Source of the DNA: an uncultured Alphaproteobacteria bacterium
Lineage (GTDB): Bacteria; Pseudomonadota; Alphaproteobacteria; RF32; CAG-239
Length of the DNA stretch: 64,000 nt
Assembly: GCA_910577205.1 (NCBI GenBank)
Contig: CAJTMA010000005.1
Location: 22,031 to 86,030 of the forward strand
Direction: 5' to 3'
Made by a program: the position numbers and the translations under genes. Position 1 is the first letter of the stretch, and the number at the start of each line of letters is the position of its first letter. The notes under the pieces were generated by a model. The model saw only the letters and a list, made by a program, of their open reading frames with translations. It did no database searches and was not told the origin of the DNA. Below, piece by piece: positions 52,847 to 62,858 of this stretch.

Positions 52847-52969
52847 GACACATCCTCTCGGTAGAATTTATCAAAGAATATAAATCAATAATTTCAGTTG
52901 TCAATTACAAATTATTGGGTGTATTATTTTTTTTGTACAACAGAAAATCAACTTTAGGCTATAAAAACA

Positions 52970-52990
52970 AAAAACCGCCTCTGTGGCGGT
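52970..52990 (-). terminator. terminator-like hairpin
   Basis: ACCGCC and GGCGGT with a 5-base loop; on the minus strand TTTTTTG follows. It is the second hairpin downstream of tRNA-Phe. Confidence 0.55.
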
Positions 52991-53042
52991 AAACAATAAA
53001 ACATAAAGAACTTCATGAGTTCATATCAAAATTAATACCATT

Positions 53043-53072
53043 AAAAAAACCTCCACAAGGGAGGTTTTTTTT
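53043..53072. terminator. terminator after tRNA-Phe
   Basis: AACCTCC and GGAGGTT with a 5-base loop and A-run/T-run on the two sides, immediately after the tRNA CCA. Confidence 0.85.
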
Positions 53073-53073
53073 A

Positions 53074-53149
<76 letters not shown>

Positions 53150-53244
53150 ATCTGTTGACGAAGAGGTTTATAAAACATATTTTTCCGCTTGTCTAGTTAA
53201 AAATGACATTGTGCAAAAAAATTTTCATCAACACACTTTTTTAT

Positions 53245-55422
53245 CTAGCGGACAAAGATTTTTGCCTGCATTAACGCCCGGCGCATCGCCTTATCTGAAA
53301 TGTGATACATTTCTCTGCGCTCCTGAAAGGCTTCATACTTCCGGTAAACAGCTTCCTCCCCTCGCGATATCTCTTCCAAACGGCCGATTTGCTGTTGCAA
53401 CTCATCTGAACGCAATATCATATCCTTATATTCCGTAATTGCAGAGGCCAGAGAATCTTCCTCGAGTAATTTCTCATCTTCTGTTAACAAAATATCGTCA
53501 ATTCGTTTTTTATTATCTTCATGAATCGGTTTAATTGCTTTAAAATAGCTGTCAATCAAGCCGCTCATAAATTTCCTGGCTTCCGGACTATAATTTTCAT
53601 AGCCGTTCAATTCCTCCAGGATTTTCTCCTTTGCTCCCGGATACGGCTGAACATCCAAATATAAAGGAACAACCAAATTTGCACTGACCAAGTAACTGAA
53701 ATCATCCGCATATACATTTGCTTTTTCGCCAGAAAGCTCCGGATAGGTATTAACAGCATAACTTACAAAATCACTTAACGTTTCATATTGATTCTGATGT
53801 ACTGTTTCAATCTTTTCCACCAAATTTTCGGTAACGATTTCATCTTCACTCTCTAAATCCCGCTTCTGCAGCTGAAAATTCTGCAACATCAGATTCGCAA
53901 CATCCCGTTTGGCAGGACTATGCGGCAGTTTTGCCAGCTTATCAATAAAAACATCAGAGTTTTCGTCTGCATCCAGAACCGTTTCACGCGGAAAAAAATC
54001 CTGAATATTATAATTCTTGTCAAAAGTATCAACAACCAGTTCAATAACGCGGGAGGCCTCATCGCTTAACCCTTCTTCCCGGCTTATCTTGTCTAACGTT
54101 TTCTGGCTGATGCCGGAATCATTTAACACTATTCCCAGATAGTTTTCTGCTGCCTCAGCCAAAACAACAAATTTTCCGGCGAAAGCCAAAGCTTCTTCCT
54201 TAAACAGTTGCACTTTCTCCTCATTGCCGCCGAACATTTCTTCTTTTTCATCATCGTCGTCATCACTATCATCCGCTGAATTTTGCTTATCACTCCAAAA
54301 TTCATCCAACCCGCGGTCAATTTCACTTGTTTCGTTCCACAGCATCTGACTCCAGCCGCCAAGAACCAATCCTAACCTTTCCTGCCATTCCGGAGAATGC
54401 AACGCAGCACCGGCTGTTTCATACTTACACCAAAAAGCACTTTCGCTATTAACCTTCTGAAACGCTTCGTCATTTTCTAAATTTTCCAGATAATCGGGTA
54501 AAGGCTTTCCGTCTTTCCAGCGTTTTTCAGTCTTTTTCTCCCGCATATTACCCAGCGAATAGATTTCATCCTGAAGCTGCTCACTGTCAGCCACATCCCC
54601 TAAAACACCTTGCATTTTATTCAGATAATACTCAGGATAATTCCAACTTTTCATCTTTTTCTGGACGCTATGAATAACCTGCTTAAGACTTTCTACAGGT
54701 GTCATCAAAGAAAGCAAAAGCTTGTCATTGCTGTCCGAAAAATCCCAACTTTCATGAAGCCGGTCACGAAGAGAAACAGCAACTTCCCCCGCGTTTACTT
54801 TTCCTTTGGCCAATAAAAATTCATTCCCGACGTCACATAATATATTATTAATATCATCTCCGTCTTGCTCATCTACCGCCAAACCGAAACTTTCCATAAC
54901 AACGGCCACTTGTTCCGACAAATTCCGTTGTTCTATTTCATCAAACATCTGCTGCTGAAATTCAGATTTTTTCGCCTGAATTTCCTGAAGCGACAACCCC
55001 AAAGTATGATACAGCCAGTATTTATTCTTAATATGCTCAGATGAAGAATTCATATTGACAAACGCGGCATCAAGCTGCTGAGGCAAAGTAGCGGTATTTC
55101 CGTCATACCAAGGACGTATCCCCGAAAAGCGCTGCTTCATTTCCACTGCCAATGCATGAGATAATGCCGTAAAATGCTGGCTGCGGCCATAATCATCTTC
55201 ATCGCTGACATTCGGAACACGCATATTCGAACCATAATGCAGGTTCAGCTCCCACACCACATTTTCCAAGGCCGGATACTCTTTAGACAGCGTCTTAAGA
55301 TATTCGGCATACTGCTCGACAGACATATCAGTGCTTTTTCCGGCCAAAGAAACTCTCTCTGCCGCCAAAGCAAAAGTTTTCATAAAACGCAAGTTTAACT
55401 GGGATTCGTTTTCATATCGCAT
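53245..55422 (-). CDS. large acidic helical orphan protein, 725 aa
   Basis: 725 residues from the ATG at 55422, which has GGATGG at a suitable distance; ATGs at 55431 and 55461 are alternatives. No signal peptide, no membrane helix, no known motif. It is strongly acidic, mostly predicted helical, with an Asp-run (D-D-S-D-D-D-D-D-E-K-E-E) near residue 390. The first part has a W-E-L-N-L-H-Y-G-S-N pattern and the tail is basic (R-R-A-L-M-Q-A-K-I-F-V-R). Codon use is like the neighbours. No family recognised; monocistronic. Confidence 0.72.
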   Translation of the reverse strand: MRYENESQLNLRFMKTFALAAERVSLAGKSTDMSVEQYAEYLKTLSKEYPALENVVWELNLHYGSNMRVPNVSDEDDYGRSQHFTALSHALAVEMKQRFSGIRPWYDGNTATLPQQLDAAFVNMNSSSEHIKNKYWLYHTLGLSLQEIQAKKSEFQQQMFDEIEQRNLSEQVAVVMESFGLAVDEQDGDDINNILCDVGNEFLLAKGKVNAGEVAVSLRDRLHESWDFSDSNDKLLLSLMTPVESLKQVIHSVQKKMKSWNYPEYYLNKMQGVLGDVADSEQLQDEIYSLGNMREKKTEKRWKDGKPLPDYLENLENDEAFQKVNSESAFWCKYETAGAALHSPEWQERLGLVLGGWSQMLWNETSEIDRGLDEFWSDKQNSADDSDDDDDEKEEMFGGNEEKVQLFKEEALAFAGKFVVLAEAAENYLGIVLNDSGISQKTLDKISREEGLSDEASRVIELVVDTFDKNYNIQDFFPRETVLDADENSDVFIDKLAKLPHSPAKRDVANLMLQNFQLQKRDLESEDEIVTENLVEKIETVHQNQYETLSDFVSYAVNTYPELSGEKANVYADDFSYLVSANLVVPLYLDVQPYPGAKEKILEELNGYENYSPEARKFMSGLIDSYFKAIKPIHEDNKKRIDDILLTEDEKLLEEDSLASAITEYKDMILRSDELQQQIGRLEEISRGEEAVYRKYEAFQERREMYHISDKAMRRALMQAKIFVR

Positions 55423-55458
55423 TATTGCCATCCATAAAAAATTATGTCTAACAATACA

Positions 55459-55503
55459 CAAAAACAGCCGTTTTTGTCAACAAACAATTACGGCTGTTTT
55501 TCA
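55459..55503 (-). terminator. terminator after flgE
   Basis: AAAACAGCCGT and ACGGCTGTTTT (about 11 bp, large loop) lie past the flgE stop; the minus strand continues with T-rich sequence. Confidence 0.6.
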
Positions 55504-55523
55504 TTTTCACAAAATACAATTGG

Positions 55524-56741
55524 CTAAGTCTTCAAATTCACAATCGTCTGCAACATTTCATTATTGGCATTAAACGACTGCGTATTAAGCGAATAAGCCC
55601 TCTGAACCACAATCAGGCGCGCAAATTCGCTCTCCACATTAACCGCGGAAGATTCCACCGCCTGCGGCTGAATAAGATTGGCAATATTCTTATCCGGCCC
55701 GTTAACATAATGGCTATCCCCTGTGTCATTGCTCGCTTCAAACAAAGTATTATTGACCGGAATCAAATTATCAGAGGATTCAAAACCGACAATAGCCAGT
55801 TTGGCATAATTTATTTCCGCACCATTGCTGTAAGTTGCTTTAACAATACCATTGCCGTCAATAAAGCTCTTAACAAAATTTCCGCTCGGCGCACCATCCT
55901 GCTCGACTTTGGTTATGCCCGAACTACCGGCATATTGCGTCATTTTTGAAATATCCATAGCGATATTGTTTGTACTACCATCATCCCAAGCCACGGATAT
56001 ATTGAAATTCTTAGGACTAAGTAACGCACCATCTGCATTAAACACTGCTTCAAGCGGCCCACCGCTGACTGTACCGTCATCAATATTAAAGTTAATTTCC
56101 CAAGTATTAATTTTCCCTTCTACTTTAGAAAAAACCATATTCATTGTCCGGCCATCATTATTAGGGCCATAAACAGTAACACCATAAGTGCTGCTGTCGA
56201 CCCCGTCTGCGGGAACATTGGCAATAACTGCCGCTTCCGTTGTGGGCACGGAGGGAACTTTTTCCTGATATTTAAGTTCTATATCAGTCACATTAGCGCC
56301 AAAACCATTGCCGACAGCCGGAAACCCCTGAACTTTCAGTCCGCTTCCCGTCACCAAAAACGACTGGCCGTTTTGAGTTAAAGTCGTAAAATCGCCGGCA
56401 CGCGTATAATAAATTTTTCCGCCGGAATCTTTTACCTCAAAAAAAGCATTTTCACCACTGAGCGCCACATCGTAATTATTGCCGGTAGCGGTAATAATTC
56501 CCTGTTTATTCACCAAGGTACGATCATAATATGACACGCCGTTGATATTAACGCGGCTAGAACTCAGCTGGTCAACCGTATTATTATAACTGGGTGTCGT
56601 TCCCAGTAATGTTTTAAACATGGTTTCATTGGGCTTATAACCGACAGTCCGCATATTTGCAAAATTCGTACTCACAGTCTGCAAAGCGTGTGACTGGGCA
56701 TCTAACCCTGTAACCGAAGGAGTAAAGCTGCTTAAAGCCAT
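55524..56741 (-). CDS. flgE: flagellar hook protein FlgE
   Basis: 405 residues. The N-terminus S-G-L-D-A-x-S-x-x-L-x-x-V-S-T-N-F-A-N-M-R-T-V-G-Y-K is the flagellar rod/hook family signature (written here with variable positions as x), and the C-terminus V-E-S-E-F-A-R-L-I-V-V-Q-R-A-Y-S-L-N-T-Q-S-F-N is the paired coiled-coil end. Length and middle domain fit FlgE rather than FlgG. It forms the hook that joins basal body and filament. It is an isolated flagellar gene here, without flgD or flgK beside it. Confidence 0.85.
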   Translation of the reverse strand: MALSSFTPSVTGLDAQSHALQTVSTNFANMRTVGYKPNETMFKTLLGTTPSYNNTVDQLSSSRVNINGVSYYDRTLVNKQGIITATGNNYDVALSGENAFFEVKDSGGKIYYTRAGDFTTLTQNGQSFLVTGSGLKVQGFPAVGNGFGANVTDIELKYQEKVPSVPTTEAAVIANVPADGVDSSTYGVTVYGPNNDGRTMNMVFSKVEGKINTWEINFNIDDGTVSGGPLEAVFNADGALLSPKNFNISVAWDDGSTNNIAMDISKMTQYAGSSGITKVEQDGAPSGNFVKSFIDGNGIVKATYSNGAEINYAKLAIVGFESSDNLIPVNNTLFEASNDTGDSHYVNGPDKNIANLIQPQAVESSAVNVESEFARLIVVQRAYSLNTQSFNANNEMLQTIVNLKT

Positions 56742-57017
56742 CTGATAATCCTTTCAAATTAGTTTAAGATATAATATGCAAATTGCGTGCCAAATATTTT
56801 CTATTAATAATAGAATTAAGACTAAAAACCTAAAACTATATTTTCACATAAAATTCCCCAACTTGAAATTTTGCCAAGTTTTCCCCATTTTTAATCAAAA
56901 AACGCTCAAAAATCACAAAAAAATGCAAAAAAATAAGATTTTTGTTGTGTTTCATATAAATTAGAGCTAATGATTCAAATCTAAGAATTAACAGATTAAA
57001 AAAGAGAGAATAACACC

Positions 57018-57515
57018 ATGTCAAATCCTTTGGATCCTAAAGTCATCAGCAAACTGGCTGAAATTCTTGATAAGAGCAACCTGACCGAACTCGAATATGA
57101 AGACGAAGGCTGCCGCATCTGCCTAACCAGAGAACTGCCGCACGCCGCTCCGGTTGCGCCGATGGCTCCTCTGCCTGCAGCTCCTGCTTTTGCTCCTGCC
57201 GCTCCGGCTTCTCTGCCTGTTACCACCCCGGCTGCGCCTGCTGCTCCGGCTCCTGTTTCTGAAGAAGATTATGCCAAACTTCCGGGCGCTGTTAAATCCC
57301 CGATGGTTGGTGTTGTATACCTGTCCAGCGACCCGAATTCTCCAGACTATGTTAAAGTCGGCGACAGCGTTAATGCCGGCGACACGGTTTGCCTGATTGA
57401 AGCAATGAAAACTTTTAACCCGGTTAAAGCACACATGGCCGGCAAAATTACCAAGATTTTGGTTTCCGGCGGCGATCCTGTAGAATATGGTGAACCGTTA
57501 ATCATTATTGAATAA
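57018..57515 (+). CDS. accB: biotin carboxyl carrier protein of acetyl-CoA carboxylase
   Basis: 165 residues. An N-terminal helical segment, then an Ala/Pro-rich linker (residues 40-80), then the biotinyl domain with E-A-M-K-T near residue 128, where the Lys is biotinylated. It carries CO2 between AccC and the AccAD carboxyltransferase in fatty acid synthesis. It is 17 bases upstream of accC, the standard pair. Confidence 0.97.
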   Translation: MSNPLDPKVISKLAEILDKSNLTELEYEDEGCRICLTRELPHAAPVAPMAPLPAAPAFAPAAPASLPVTTPAAPAAPAPVSEEDYAKLPGAVKSPMVGVVYLSSDPNSPDYVKVGDSVNAGDTVCLIEAMKTFNPVKAHMAGKITKILVSGGDPVEYGEPLIIIE

Positions 57516-57532
57516 CTTTTAGGAAAAACATA

Positions 57533-58882
57533 ATGTTTGAAAAAGTCCTGATTGCTAACCGCGGCGAAGTTGCTCTCCGCATTCATCGCGCTTGCCGCGA
57601 AATGGGTATCCGTACCGTTGCCGTCCACTCTGAAGCCGATGCCAATGCAATGCACGTCCGCCTGGCTGACGAAGCGGTTTGTATCGGCCCGTCACGCTCC
57701 GCCGATTCTTATTTAAACAAACCGGCAATTATCTCTGCCGCTTTAATTACCGGCGCTGATGCCATTCACCCCGGATTCGGTTTTCTTTCCGAAAATGCAG
57801 ACTTCGCTGAAATGGTTGAAAAACACGGCATTACATTCATTGGCCCGAGCGCCGAACAGATGCGCTTAATGGGTGACAAAATTACCGCCCGTAAAGTTGC
57901 ACAAGAAGCAGGCATCCCGGTAACTCCCGGTTCTCCCGCTCTCGAAAGCGTTGAAATGGCTCTTGAATGGGGTAACAAAATCGGCTACCCGGTCATCGTT
58001 AAGGCCACTGCCGGAGGCGGAGGCAAAGGTATGAAAATTGCCTTTAATGATGATGAAATGAAAGAAGCCTATACAATGGCACGCGCCGAAGCTAAAGCTG
58101 CATTCACCAGCGACGTAGTCTATATGGAAAAATACCTCCAGAAACCGCGCCACATTGAAATGCAGATTTTGGCTGACAAATACGGCCACGTTGTCCACCT
58201 CGGCGAACGTGACTGCTCCATTCAGCGCAGCAACCAAAAAGTCATTGAAGAATGCCCTTCTCCGGCATTAAACAGTCAGCAACGTCAGGAAATCGGTGAA
58301 ATCGTTCGTAAAGCTATTGAAAAAATCGGCTATACCAACGCCGGAACTTTAGAATTTCTTTACGAAGACGGACGTTTTTATTTTATGGAAATGAATACCC
58401 GTCTGCAAGTAGAACACCCGATTACGGAAGCCATCACCGGCATTGATATCGTGCGCGAGCAGATTCGCATTGCCAGCGGTGCAGCTCTGGGCTACACACA
58501 GGATGACATTAAATTCCGCGGCCACGCTATTGAATGCCGTATTAATGCCGAAGATCCGGCAACATTCATTCCCTGCCCCGGTAAAATTACCGAATGGCAC
58601 GCTCCCGGCGGCCTGGGTGTCCGTGTCGATTCTGAAATTTATTCCGGATACAGCATTCCGCCGTTTTATGACAGCATGATTGCCAAGCTGATTGTCAGTG
58701 GCAGAACCCGCAACGGTGCATTAATGCGCCTGCGCCGTGCACTGGAAGAATTTGTCATCGATGGTGTCAAAACAACAATCCCTCTGCACCAAGAAATAAT
58801 TTCCCAAGCAGAATATATTGACGGACAATATAACATCCATTGGCTGGAACAGTTTATGGATAAAAAGAAAGACGCCAAATAG
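57533..58882 (+). CDS. accC: biotin carboxylase subunit of acetyl-CoA carboxylase
   Basis: 449 residues, ATP-grasp enzyme. K-V-L-I-A-N-R-G-E-V-A-L-R-I-H-R-A at the start, K-A-T-A-G-G-G-G-K-G-M near residue 160, and F-M-E-M-N-T-R-L-Q-V-E-H-P-I-T-E near 290. It carboxylates biotin on AccB using bicarbonate and ATP. It is the last gene of the accBC operon. Confidence 0.97.
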   Translation: MFEKVLIANRGEVALRIHRACREMGIRTVAVHSEADANAMHVRLADEAVCIGPSRSADSYLNKPAIISAALITGADAIHPGFGFLSENADFAEMVEKHGITFIGPSAEQMRLMGDKITARKVAQEAGIPVTPGSPALESVEMALEWGNKIGYPVIVKATAGGGGKGMKIAFNDDEMKEAYTMARAEAKAAFTSDVVYMEKYLQKPRHIEMQILADKYGHVVHLGERDCSIQRSNQKVIEECPSPALNSQQRQEIGEIVRKAIEKIGYTNAGTLEFLYEDGRFYFMEMNTRLQVEHPITEAITGIDIVREQIRIASGAALGYTQDDIKFRGHAIECRINAEDPATFIPCPGKITEWHAPGGLGVRVDSEIYSGYSIPPFYDSMIAKLIVSGRTRNGALMRLRRALEEFVIDGVKTTIPLHQEIISQAEYIDGQYNIHWLEQFMDKKKDAK

Positions 58883-58893
58883 TTAATTCTCTC

Positions 58894-58927
58894 AAAAATA
58901 CCCGTTTCTAACGGGTATTTTTTTATC
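58894..58927 (+). terminator. terminator after accC
   Basis: AAAAATACCCGT and ACGGGTATTTTT with a 5-base loop and seven T. Confidence 0.9.
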
Positions 58928-59076
58928 TCTGCCCTATAATCAGCCCCTTAAACAAAACGATTCCCTTTTCAGATTAAGCCCTCCTTATAAAAACCCACAA
59001 TTTGTCACTTTAATCTGTCTTTTTATTTAAATGTAAGTTATGATAAACACAAATTAACTCTGTAAAGGAGCTGGAA

Positions 59077-59793
59077 ATGACTAAAAGTCTCCCGATTACA
59101 ACTATTTTCCGCAACAGCTTCCGCTATATGTCAAGCCACTGGCCAATGCTCAGCCTATTCACCATACTTTCATTTGCGGGAATATATTTTCTTGGCAGCT
59201 TTAACATCCGCGATAATTTGCAGGGCGGCATTATCTATCTGCTTTACACTTACCTGTTTTATTTCTGCTTCGTGCGTGTATATTTCAACCGCAAACCACT
59301 GCTAAAAAAGCATGAGTTCATTCATGCGCTGATAAGAATTATAACAATTGCCTTACTGGCTTTTGCCAGCTTGATGCTGTTGGAAACAGCCATCCTGTTT
59401 TTCCTTTGGCTGTTAAACCCTCTGGAAATTTACCCGCAAATCCGCCATATCTGGGCTGATTTTATCGCCTCCGAAACTTTCCGTTATACCCTTTACGGCG
59501 GAATGTTTCTCTTCCTGACAGTTATTTTCTTCATCCCCGCCATGGCATGGGTATCAGCCGTCATCGGCCGCAATGCATCTATAACTTTAACTTTCTTCCA
59601 TGCGAAAGACAATTATCTGCGCATTTTCCTGGTTTGTTTCATCGTTTATGGCTTTTTGCCTTTTGGCATCTTTGCCCTGTCCGCAGATTCTTGGCTGTTA
59701 CGCGCAGCATTTACGGCCTTGTTCACCGTTATTCAATGCGTCATTTATCTGCAGATTTATGAGTTTTTCTATAAAGTCAAAAAACACAAATAA
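59077..59793 (+). CDS. hypothetical membrane protein, 238 aa
   Basis: Five to six membrane helices across the whole length (first helix near residues 22-40; last near 205-228), short loops, basic C-terminus (Y-K-V-K-K-H-K). AAAGGAG precedes the ATG. No family motif was recognised; helices rich in Phe, Leu and Ile. Single gene between terminators. Confidence 0.75.
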   Translation: MTKSLPITTIFRNSFRYMSSHWPMLSLFTILSFAGIYFLGSFNIRDNLQGGIIYLLYTYLFYFCFVRVYFNRKPLLKKHEFIHALIRIITIALLAFASLMLLETAILFFLWLLNPLEIYPQIRHIWADFIASETFRYTLYGGMFLFLTVIFFIPAMAWVSAVIGRNASITLTFFHAKDNYLRIFLVCFIVYGFLPFGIFALSADSWLLRAAFTALFTVIQCVIYLQIYEFFYKVKKHK

Positions 59794-59823
59794 TATCTGT
59801 CAAACACAATAATCAGATAACAA

Positions 59824-59854
59824 AAAAAGGGCTTCTGAAACAGAAGCCCTTTTT
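59824..59854. terminator. bidirectional terminator
   Basis: AAAAAGGGCTTCTG and CAGAAGCCCTTTTT, 14-bp perfect stem with a 3-base loop, between convergent genes. Confidence 0.94.
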
Positions 59855-59870
59855 AATACTATCCTAAAAT

Positions 59871-61031
59871 CTATGCTGCTTTGCTGGTTTTGGAAGCTGC
59901 GAACTCATTCATCTTGCTGATGACATAATCCAAATCTTCATCATCAAGATACGGAGTCATCGGAATAGAGAGAACAGTTTTAGACAGTTTTTCACAAACC
60001 GGCAGAGAACGTGTATTCCATTTAGCATAAGCGGTCTGGGTATGAACCGGACGCGGATAATAAGCACCGCAAGGAATACCATTTTCTTTCAGGAATGCCA
60101 TCAAACCATCACGATCTTCACAATCAATTGTATACAAAGCATAAGCTGACTGGCAACCGTCCAAAATCTGTTGTTTGTGGAAATAGCTGCTCAATTCGTT
60201 ATCATAACGGCTGGCAACACGGAAACGGTCTTTCAGTTCCTGATCGAACACTTTCAGTTTCTGCAAAACAACTGCAGCTTGGAAAGTATTCAAACGCCCT
60301 GTCATGCCAAGACGAACATTGTCATAATGGTCTTCCGGGCTCATACCGTGAACGCGGCAAGACTTAACCAGTTCATTTTCTTCATTGGAATTAGTAAATA
60401 CGGCACCACCGTCACCATAGCAAGCCAAAGGCTTTGTCGGGTAGAAAGAAGTAGCGGACATATCAGCAATAGAACCGGCTTTTTTGCCTTTGTAAACAGA
60501 ACCATAAGACTGGCAAGAGTCAGACAAAACTTTCATGCCATTTTTGCGGGCAATATTGATAATTGCATCATAATCGCAAGGAGAACCGAAAATATCAACG
60601 GCGATAACGGCTTTAAGATTGAGCTTGCCTTCTTTCTTAACTTCTTCAATTGCTCTTTCCAAATCCTGCGGATTCATGTTGTAAGTATTCGGATCAGAAT
60701 CAACAAAAATCGGGGTAGCACCCAACAAAACCGGAGCTTCGGCAGAAGCAACAAACGTAAAGGAGGAAACAAATACCGCATCACCTGCTTTAACATCCCA
60801 AGCCATCAAAGCCAGAGTCAAAGCATCTGTACCAGAACCGCAGGTTGCGCAGAATTTTGTGCCGGAATAATCAGCCAATTTCTGATCTAGTTCGCGGGTT
60901 TCAGGACCTTGGGCATAACCGCCATGGTTCAAAATAGTTTTGAAAGCATTCAAAAAATTTTCCTGGCCGATAACTTTCTGAGAAGTCGCACAGTCAAACA
61001 GATTAATCGGTTTTGCAGGTTTATTTGTCAT
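59871..61031 (-). CDS. DegT/DnrJ/EryC1/StrS family aminotransferase
   Basis: 386 residues, PLP-dependent. G-S-G-T-D-A-L near residue 64, D-S-C-Q-S-Y-G-S near 162 and the PLP lysine in S-F-Y-P-T-K-P-L near 193. N-terminal K-V-I-G-Q-E and C-terminal P-R-P-V-H-T-Q-T-A-Y-A-K-W fit the nucleotide-sugar aminotransferase group (UDP- or dTDP-4-keto sugar). It likely makes an amino sugar for a surface glycan. No sugar dehydratase is adjacent. The enzyme type is clear, its substrate is not. Confidence 0.9.
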   Translation of the reverse strand: MTNKPAKPINLFDCATSQKVIGQENFLNAFKTILNHGGYAQGPETRELDQKLADYSGTKFCATCGSGTDALTLALMAWDVKAGDAVFVSSFTFVASAEAPVLLGATPIFVDSDPNTYNMNPQDLERAIEEVKKEGKLNLKAVIAVDIFGSPCDYDAIINIARKNGMKVLSDSCQSYGSVYKGKKAGSIADMSATSFYPTKPLACYGDGGAVFTNSNEENELVKSCRVHGMSPEDHYDNVRLGMTGRLNTFQAAVVLQKLKVFDQELKDRFRVASRYDNELSSYFHKQQILDGCQSAYALYTIDCEDRDGLMAFLKENGIPCGAYYPRPVHTQTAYAKWNTRSLPVCEKLSKTVLSIPMTPYLDDEDLDYVISKMNEFAASKTSKAA

Positions 61032-61128
61032 TTTACTTTGTCCTTTTATAAAGTTTTAACTGAACGTGATATTATGACAAATCCTCCGCAAAAGCAAAAC
61101 ACAAAACATTACGGCTTTGTAACATTCT

Positions 61129-61893
61129 TTAAGGATGTGCAGGAACAAGATAAGATGTCAGCAAACCGGCCTCATAACGATACACATAAAACCCTAAAGG
61201 CTTATCCTCGGCCACAATATTTTCCACCGGAACAATATCATACTTGGCACGCCAATTTGTGCTCGGCGCAGTCACCACCGGCACACCGTCGATATTTCCG
61301 CTGACCGGGTTATGCAAATGGCCGCATACCACCAACTTGACCGTATCTTTATGGTCGCTGACCGTATACCTGAATTTTTCATACCAACTTCCCCCCATCC
61401 TGTCAAAGGTATGCAGCCCGGTCTGGAAAGGAAATTGATGAACCATAATAACGACAGGCTTTTTGCCGGGATTATCCATAAGCTTTTCTTTCAGCCATTG
61501 CAAACGTTCTTCGCTCAATTCGCCATTCATAACACCTTCTTTATAAGTATCAACGGCAATCAAACGCAGTTCATAATCATCCACAACATACTGCAACCCG
61601 TCACAAACCTGAGGCAAAGGATGAAAAGGATATGTATCACGCAGCGCAACAATCAGTTTCTCCGTCCCGTCTTTATTGCCGGGAATAACATAATAAGGGA
61701 CTTTCAAGCCGTTAAGAATTTCCAATGCCTCGGTGTAATGTTTTCCTGCTCCCTGAGCAATATCCCCGGTAACCAGAACAAACTCTAACGGCGCACAAAA
61801 CCGATTGATTTCCGCAACAATCCGGCGCAGATTTTCACTTCCTTTTTTACTTGGATCTCCTATATGCAAGTCCGATATATGTGCAAAATACAT
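61129..61893 (-). CDS. calcineurin-like metallophosphoesterase
   Basis: 254 residues. All five metallophosphoesterase blocks: D-L-H-I-G, G-D-I-A, G-N-K-D-G, H-Q-F-P-F and G-H-L-H-N. The fold resembles CpdA-type cyclic AMP phosphodiesterases and GpdQ-type glycerophosphodiesterases (class III), where G-N-H-D is replaced here by G-N-K-D, an unusual residue at the GNHD position. Substrate not assignable. Monocistronic. Confidence 0.87.
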   Translation of the reverse strand: MYFAHISDLHIGDPSKKGSENLRRIVAEINRFCAPLEFVLVTGDIAQGAGKHYTEALEILNGLKVPYYVIPGNKDGTEKLIVALRDTYPFHPLPQVCDGLQYVVDDYELRLIAVDTYKEGVMNGELSEERLQWLKEKLMDNPGKKPVVIMVHQFPFQTGLHTFDRMGGSWYEKFRYTVSDHKDTVKLVVCGHLHNPVSGNIDGVPVVTAPSTNWRAKYDIVPVENIVAEDKPLGFYVYRYEAGLLTSYLVPAHP

Positions 61894-61957
61894 ACTTCCC
61901 TCCCCTGATAATATAATTATACATACGAATATATTAACCCGGATACAACAATTTTTA

Positions 61958-61985
61958 TTGATTTAGTAAAAATTAATGCTATATT
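61958..61985 (+). promoter_or_regulatory. promoter-like sequence for mlaA
   Basis: TTGATT (61958-61963), 16-base spacer, TATATT (61980-61985), 43 bases before the chosen mlaA start. Moderate match to sigma-70. Confidence 0.4.
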
Positions 61986-62027
61986 TGGGGCAATTATTAG
62001 TATCAGCGTTTGATGAAAGGGAAACAC

Positions 62028-62837
62028 GTGCAGAAAAGAGTTTTACTTACGTCTGTTTTAGCAATTACCGTTTTGGCAACAGCATCCTGCAGTTCCACAA
62101 CTTCTGCTATTTCTGACACCCATGATCAGGCTGACACTTTCGAAACATACAATCGTGCAATGTTCAAGTTCAACTATCAAGTTGATAAATATGTCCTGAA
62201 ACCATTGGCTGAAGGCTACCGCAACATAACCAACCAATACACCAGAGATCGCGTCAGTTCGGTCATCGCGAACCTTAAAGAACCTCTATATGCCGCCAAT
62301 AACCTTCTGCAAGGCGACCTTAAAGACAGCGGTATGAGTTTAGCACGTTTTGCAGTCAACAGCACCTTGGGCTTAGGCGGAATGTATGATGTCGCCGACG
62401 GTTGGGGCTGGCCACGCCATAAAGCCGGTTTTGACAGCACGCTTGCCAAATGGTGCGTCCCTGACGGCCCTTACATCGTTTTGCCAATTTTCGGCCCCAG
62501 CACACCGCGCGCTGCTGTTTCTTTGGCGCTTGATTCTGCGGCAAACCCGCTTTACTGGGCAACTTACAATGATGCCAATGTCAAAGACAAAGTAATGTAT
62601 TCTTACGCAGCTGTTTCTGGAATTGTCACCCGTGAATCCGTCATGGATATCTGGGATGATTTGGAACGCAATTCTGTTGACTTCTATGCGGCCATGCGGT
62701 CGGCTTATCTGCAAAATCGCGGCAAAATGGGTTGCTACAATAATCAATCCAACCAAGGTTCTGCAGCTTATGATTTTGATTTCGGGCTTGAGGACGAAGA
62801 CGAAACTTACAACGAAATGGAAACAGAAAATAATTAA
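62028..62837 (+). CDS. mlaA: phospholipid-transport lipoprotein MlaA (VacJ)
   Basis: 269 residues from a GTG at 62028, preceded by AAAGGG at 7 bases; ATG/TTG codons 15-18 bases earlier lack a site. The signal ends in T-A-S-C, a lipobox. MlaA motifs follow: F-E-T-Y-N-R-A-M-F-K-F-N near residue 45, R-F-A-V-N-S-T-L-G-L-G-G near 112 and G-P-Y-I-V-L-P-I-F-G-P-S near 150. It removes phospholipids from the outer leaflet of the outer membrane. The acidic C-terminal tail (D-E-D-E-T-Y-N-E-M-E-T-E) is unusual. It is co-transcribed with mlaC. Confidence 0.93.
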   Translation: MQKRVLLTSVLAITVLATASCSSTTSAISDTHDQADTFETYNRAMFKFNYQVDKYVLKPLAEGYRNITNQYTRDRVSSVIANLKEPLYAANNLLQGDLKDSGMSLARFAVNSTLGLGGMYDVADGWGWPRHKAGFDSTLAKWCVPDGPYIVLPIFGPSTPRAAVSLALDSAANPLYWATYNDANVKDKVMYSYAAVSGIVTRESVMDIWDDLERNSVDFYAAMRSAYLQNRGKMGCYNNQSNQGSAAYDFDFGLEDEDETYNEMETENN

Positions 62838-62858
62838 TCATAAACGGAGTTATATTTT

